NCBI GenBank assembly: GCA_021796315.1
Contig: JAJYOH010000145.1
Location: 1-11,119 of the forward strand
Length of the DNA stretch: 11,119 nucleotides
From: Chloroflexota bacterium
GTDB taxonomy: Bacteria; Chloroflexota; Anaerolineae; Anaerolineales; Villigracilaceae
Direction: 5' to 3'
Each line of letters begins with the position of its first letter. Position 1 is the first letter of the stretch. Positions 6,933 to 11,119 of this stretch are shown piece by piece. The translations under genes were made by a program, and so were the position numbers. The notes beneath the pieces were generated by a model. That model was not told the DNA's origin, made no database searches, and was given only the letters and a program-made list of their open reading frames with translations.

Positions 6933-7028
6933 ACACATGGCTTGTCACCAAGCTCCAGGCAATGACTTCCGTCTCCGCGCATGATCCGGCGATGATCTGA
7001 ATAGCAGCAGAATAGAGAATAAAAACGT

Positions 7029-10000
7029 ATGGAAAATCCAATAAATATTCTGCACCTTGAAGACGATGCAATAGACGCCGAACTTGTTCAGGTTGCACTT
7101 GCATCTGCTGATATTTCCTGTCGTATCACCAGAGTCCAGTCATCCGACGAATTCACTCAAGCATTGCAGACTCAAAAATATGACTTGATCCTCGCAGATT
7201 ACAGCCTTCCAGGATATGACGGTATATCGGCTTTGCGTTTCACTATAGAACAGTATCCCGACATGCCGTTCATCTTTGTTTCGGGAACCATGGGCGAGGA
7301 TGCGGCGATTCAAGCTCTCACTGAGGGCGCGACCGATTATGTTTTGAAAACCAAGTTGGCGCGTCTTGTGCCAGCTCTCAAGCGGACTTTGAATGAAGCC
7401 GAGAATCAGAGAAAACGCAAGCAGGCAGAAAAAGCGCTACTTAACAGTGAGAAGCGTTATCGCACTCTGGTCAATCAGATACCAGCTATTGTTTACACAG
7501 ATGATGCGTCGGGCCGGACACAATTTGTCAGCCCACAGATTGAGACTTTGCTCGGTTTCAAACCGGAAGAGTGGCTGCAAGGCGGATTTGATCTGTGGAG
7601 CAAGCAAATCCATCCGGAGGATCGCGAGTGTGTTCTATCGAAATATCAAGAGTTGATCCAGAGCAAAGAAGCATTCGAATGTGAATATCGAATATACACG
7701 AAAGATGGCCGGCTCATCTGGATCCAGGACGAGGCTATGGTACTGCGCGATGAAGTTGGCCGCGTAACATCAATTCCCGGCCTCATTTATGATGTCACTG
7801 AACGCAAGCAGGCAGAAGCAGCTCTTCGCGAGAGCGAGCAGCGTTATCGCACCGTTGCCAATTTCACCTACGACTGGGAGTTCTGGCTAAATCCTGAAGG
7901 ACAGTTCATCTACACATCCCCATCATGTAAACAAATCACCGGATACGACGCTGAAGAATTCACAACAGACCCCGAGCTGCTGGTCAAAATCATCCATCCA
8001 GATGATCGCCCCGGATTTGAAGAACACAGGCAAAAAACGGAAAAGGAATCAAATGGGGAGGTCGTTGAGTTCCGGATCATCACTGCCAGCGGGGATGAAC
8101 GCTGGATCGGCCACGTTTGCCAGCCGGTTCATGATGAGAACGGAAAATTTGCAGGCACGCGCGGCAATAACCGCGATATCACCGCGCAGAAACAAGCAGA
8201 GGAAACTCTTCGGGCAACTACGAACCTTCTCGAAAAGATTTTTGCGACCACAGAATTCATGGTTGCGTATCTTGACGCGGACTTTAATTTCATCCGCGTG
8301 AACCGCGCTTATGCCGAAGCAGATGGACAAGAACCTGAATTCTATATTGGCAAGAACCATTTCGCGTTATTTCCAAACGAGGAAAACGAGGCGATCTTCC
8401 ACAATGTTCTGAAAACTGGAAAGCCGTATGCAGCTTATGCCAAATCTTTTGAATATGTTGAACATCCAGAGCGCGGCGTCTCCTATTGGGACTGGTCGCT
8501 TCAGCCTGTCAAGGAAGCGGATGGCCGCGTAGGCGGTTTGGTCTTCACGTTGATCAACGTCACCCAACGCGAAAAAGCGATCACCGCGCAGCACGAGAGC
8601 GAAGAACGTTTCCGTGCCCTCGCGGAGTCAGCCAATGATGGAATCATCTCAACAGACATCAACGGAAAAATCTTCTATTGGAATCATGCAGCAGGCATTC
8701 TATTTGGATATGCCGACGAAGAAGTCTTGAATCAACCTCTTACCATCCTGATGCCTGAGAGATTCCAGGCATCACATCGCGATGGATTGAAGCTTTGGAC
8801 GTTAAATGGCAAAGAAAAGCTCAATAGGACTCTGGAAACCGTTGGGCGCAGAAAAGATGGCAGCGAATTTCGGATGGATTTATCCCTCAGTAGTTGGCAC
8901 ACACACGAGGGAACATTCTTCACAGGAATCATCCGCGACATTACCGAGCGAAAAAAGCATGAACACGAACGAGAAGCAATCGTCATCGTTGCAAATGCGA
9001 TCCGCACAGCCACGACCCGCGCCGAAATCCTGACGATCATCCTCGATCAATTAACCGATTTGTTCGGGGCAGATGGCGCCATGATAGCCACCCCAGATAG
9101 CACAGGCGATGGAATAGTTGTAGAAATGGGACGCGGGTCTGTTGGAACAAAATTCACGAAACTTCATATTCCTAAAGGCAAAGGTGTCAGCAGTTCGATC
9201 ATCGCCGATAAAACAGCATATCTCAACAACAATACGCGCACTGACCCCCATTTCTTCCGCCCCGATTTACTCGGCGATTCCCAGGCTGTGGCAGGAGTGC
9301 CTCTCGTGGCGCAGGATCAAACCATCGGCGTTCTTTGGGTCACGCGAAAGAACGAAATTTCGGAGGATGATGTCCGCCTGCTCAAGGCAATAGGCGATCT
9401 CACCGCCAACGCCATCCAGCGCGTGACACTTTTTGAGCAAACCGGACGGCAACTGCAGCGCTTGATCGCCCTGCATCAAATTGACATCAGCATCAGCGCT
9501 AGTTTCGACCTGGCAGTTACTTTGAACGTTTTTCTCAATAATGTCATCACACAACTTGGCGTGGATGCAGCCAACATCCTTTTGTTGAAGCCGCAAACGC
9601 AGACTCTCATTTACAGCGCCGGCATCGGTTTTTGGACGCAGAACATCAAGCAGTCGCAGGTAAAGCTTGGGGAAGGGCAAACCGGCCTGGCCGCGAGTCA
9701 GAGGCGGATCATCGCCTTGCCGGATAGCGAAGAGTCCAGCGAAAAATTCAGCCGCCGCTCATTATTGTCGGACGAAAAATTCGTATCGCATTACATGGCG
9801 CCCTTGATCGCGAAGGGACAGATCAAAGGCGTTCTGGAAGTCTTCACGCGCAAACGTCTGGATGCGACGCGTGAATGGCTTGACTTCTTCGAGACGCTGG
9901 CAACCCAAGCCGCCATCGCAATTGATAACGCGACCTTATTCGACAACCTTCAACGTTCAAATGTCGAACTCAGGCTGGCTTATGATGCGACAATCGAAGG

Positions 10001-10541
10001 CTGGTCGCGCGCGCTTGATCTGCGCGACAGGGAAACGGAAGGCCACAGCCGGCGCGTTACAGAAATGACCTTGCAGCTCGCAGACAAAATGGGAATGAGC
10101 GATGCAGAAAAATTGAATCTCCGGCGCGGCGCTCTTTTGCATGACATTGGCAAAATGGGAGTTCCCGACTCCATCCTGTTGAAGCCCGGAGATCTCACCA
10201 AGGCCGACTGGGAGATCATGCGCCGGCATCCCACGTTTGCTTATGAAATGCTTGCGCCAATCGCTTATTTGAAAAATGCTTTGGATATTCCGTATTGCCA
10301 TCACGAAAAATGGGATGGCAGCGGCTACCCCCGCGGACTTGCAGGAGAGCAAATTCCGCTTGCCGCGCGTATTTTTACAGTCGCAGATGTTTTTGACGCG
10401 TTGACATCCACCCGGCCCTATCGCCCGCCGCGATCAAAGGCAGAAGCATACGAATACATTCGCGAGCAGGCGGGCAAACATTTTGATCCGAAAATAGCAG
10501 ACGCGTTTTTGGAGATGGAACAGAAAACCCAATGTGTTTGA
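7029..10541 (+). CDS. REC-PAS(4)-GAF(2)-HD-GYP protein, probable cyclic di-GMP phosphodiesterase
   Basis: A 1170-aa soluble regulator predicted to hydrolyse cyclic di-GMP under control of phosphorylation and ligand binding. The receiver domain (about 1-120) has acidic residues 11-13, phosphoacceptor Asp57 in LILADYSLPGYDG and Lys107. PAS domains lie at about 136-262, 264-390, 394-518 and 521-642, each ending in a DITE/DVTE-like linker. GAF domains lie at about 646-800 and 810-970. The C-terminal HD-GYP domain (about 985-1165) keeps EGHSRRV (His1006), LLHDIGKMGVPD (His1038, Asp1039), RRHP (His1067), CHHEKWDGSGYP (His1091, His1092, GYP 1099-1101) and the ADVFDALTSTRPYR block, so catalysis is expected. 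It follows the response regulator by 96 bases with no terminator, so it is likely in the same operon. The ribosome binding site is weak (GAGAATAAAAACGT before ATG), but the start fits the receiver fold exactly. The phosphodonor is inferred to be the kinase two genes upstream. Confidence 0.93.
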   Translation: MENPINILHLEDDAIDAELVQVALASADISCRITRVQSSDEFTQALQTQKYDLILADYSLPGYDGISALRFTIEQYPDMPFIFVSGTMGEDAAIQALTEGATDYVLKTKLARLVPALKRTLNEAENQRKRKQAEKALLNSEKRYRTLVNQIPAIVYTDDASGRTQFVSPQIETLLGFKPEEWLQGGFDLWSKQIHPEDRECVLSKYQELIQSKEAFECEYRIYTKDGRLIWIQDEAMVLRDEVGRVTSIPGLIYDVTERKQAEAALRESEQRYRTVANFTYDWEFWLNPEGQFIYTSPSCKQITGYDAEEFTTDPELLVKIIHPDDRPGFEEHRQKTEKESNGEVVEFRIITASGDERWIGHVCQPVHDENGKFAGTRGNNRDITAQKQAEETLRATTNLLEKIFATTEFMVAYLDADFNFIRVNRAYAEADGQEPEFYIGKNHFALFPNEENEAIFHNVLKTGKPYAAYAKSFEYVEHPERGVSYWDWSLQPVKEADGRVGGLVFTLINVTQREKAITAQHESEERFRALAESANDGIISTDINGKIFYWNHAAGILFGYADEEVLNQPLTILMPERFQASHRDGLKLWTLNGKEKLNRTLETVGRRKDGSEFRMDLSLSSWHTHEGTFFTGIIRDITERKKHEHEREAIVIVANAIRTATTRAEILTIILDQLTDLFGADGAMIATPDSTGDGIVVEMGRGSVGTKFTKLHIPKGKGVSSSIIADKTAYLNNNTRTDPHFFRPDLLGDSQAVAGVPLVAQDQTIGVLWVTRKNEISEDDVRLLKAIGDLTANAIQRVTLFEQTGRQLQRLIALHQIDISISASFDLAVTLNVFLNNVITQLGVDAANILLLKPQTQTLIYSAGIGFWTQNIKQSQVKLGEGQTGLAASQRRIIALPDSEESSEKFSRRSLLSDEKFVSHYMAPLIAKGQIKGVLEVFTRKRLDATREWLDFFETLATQAAIAIDNATLFDNLQRSNVELRLAYDATIEGWSRALDLRDRETEGHSRRVTEMTLQLADKMGMSDAEKLNLRRGALLHDIGKMGVPDSILLKPGDLTKADWEIMRRHPTFAYEMLAPIAYLKNALDIPYCHHEKWDGSGYPRGLAGEQIPLAARIFTVADVFDALTSTRPYRPPRSKAEAYEYIREQAGKHFDPKIADAFLEMEQKTQCV

Positions 10542-10545
10542 ATTG

Positions 10546-11119
10546 CTACCACGACTTGAATGTTTTCTCAACCGCATCAATCGTCGCGGCGATGATTTTT
10601 TCATCGTGGGTGATCGAAAGGAATCCCGCCTCGAACTGCGACGGCGCGAGATAGACTCCGTTCTCCAACATCTTTTGGAAAAATTTTCCGAAGCGGACTT
10701 TATCCGCTATCTTGACTGTGTTCCAATCTCGCGGCTGAGTCTCGCTAAAGAAGATTGTCCGCATCGTTCCAACCCGTGTCTGGATGACTGGAACCCCAGC
10801 TTTTTTCGCCGCTGATTCAATTCCCGCGTCAAGCTGACAGCCGCGCGCTTCCATCTCGTCCCAGACTTTTTGTTCGCAAATCAAATCCAGCGCGGCAATA
10901 CCTGCCGCCATCGCTAACGGATTTCCCGAAAGCGTCCCCGCTTGATAGACGGGACCCGATGGGGCAATCAATTGCATGATTTCCTTTTTGCCTCCATACG
11001 CGCCAACAGGGAGTCCACCACCGATGACTTTTCCCAAAGTTGTTAAATCTGACTTGATGTTATAAAGCGTTTGCGCGCCGCCGCGATGAACGCGAAAGCC
11101 TGTCATCACTTCATCAAAG
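10546..11119 (-). CDS. hemL: Glutamate-1-semialdehyde 2,1-aminomutase, C-terminal part (runs off the window end)
   Basis: This PLP enzyme converts glutamate-1-semialdehyde into 5-aminolevulinate, the C5 route to haem and other tetrapyrroles, in the cytoplasm. About 190 C-terminal residues are present. They begin in FDEVMTGFRVHRGGAQ, a block diagnostic of the family, followed by DLTTLGKVIGGGLPVGAYGG, whose lysine forms the Schiff base with PLP, and VYQAGTLSGNPLAMAAG. The remaining N-terminal half lies beyond the window. The stop TAG is at 10548-10546. The gene converges on the HD-GYP gene with only four bases between the two stops and no terminator visible. It has no apparent functional link to the signalling operon. 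The frame is intact to the window edge. Confidence 0.95.
   Translation of the reverse strand, partial: FDEVMTGFRVHRGGAQTLYNIKSDLTTLGKVIGGGLPVGAYGGKKEIMQLIAPSGPVYQAGTLSGNPLAMAAGIAALDLICEQKVWDEMEARGCQLDAGIESAAKKAGVPVIQTRVGTMRTIFFSETQPRDWNTVKIADKVRFGKFFQKMLENGVYLAPSQFEAGFLSITHDEKIIAATIDAVEKTFKSW

Noticed and set aside
1..11119. CRISPR array, insertion sequence, tRNA or rRNA gene
   Set aside because: No regularly spaced direct repeats, transposase, tRNA cloverleaf or rRNA signature was found on either strand.

Overview
The window looks like a chromosomal segment from a member of the Chloroflexota, most likely an Anaerolineae-type bacterium. This rests on gene style (large MASE3/PAS/GAF kinases, a REC-PAS-GAF-HD-GYP protein, an argG-argH pair), medium GC and palindromic intergenic repeats. 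It is an inference; no rRNA or other phylogenetic marker is present.

Layout. Positions 1-2088 hold an arginine-biosynthesis operon on the minus strand: argG (argininosuccinate synthase, complete) followed by argH (argininosuccinate lyase, cut by the window start). They are separated by 42 bases that contain a hairpin. Upstream of argG, positions 2089-2437 hold a dyad repeat, a perfect rho-independent terminator, a structured leader with a small arginine-rich ORF, and a strong sigma70-type promoter, all on the minus strand. Together these have the architecture of a transcription attenuator for argGH. Positions 2438-2868 separate this divergently from the next unit and contain no recognisable gene.

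Positions 2869-10541 are a plus-strand signalling operon of three genes. The first is a 1203-aa membrane histidine kinase (MASE3, four PAS, GAF, HisKA, HATPase). The second is a 151-aa single-domain response regulator of the Rcp1 type that overlaps it by 4 bases. The third is a 1170-aa REC-PAS(4)-GAF(2)-HD-GYP protein. The likely logic is that the kinase senses a membrane or cytoplasmic cue and phosphorylates the small regulator and/or the REC domain of the HD-GYP protein, which then degrades cyclic di-GMP. No cyclase (GGDEF) is present in the window. From 10546 to the window end is the C-terminal part of hemL (glutamate-1-semialdehyde aminomutase, tetrapyrrole synthesis) on the minus strand, convergent with the signalling operon and only 4 bases away.

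The most interesting items are the putative arginine attenuator with a nearly leaderless, Arg-codon-rich leader ORF, and an 18-base inverted match at the extreme left edge. That match interrupts argH where its conservation stops, and it looks like an assembly fold-back or a real rearrangement.
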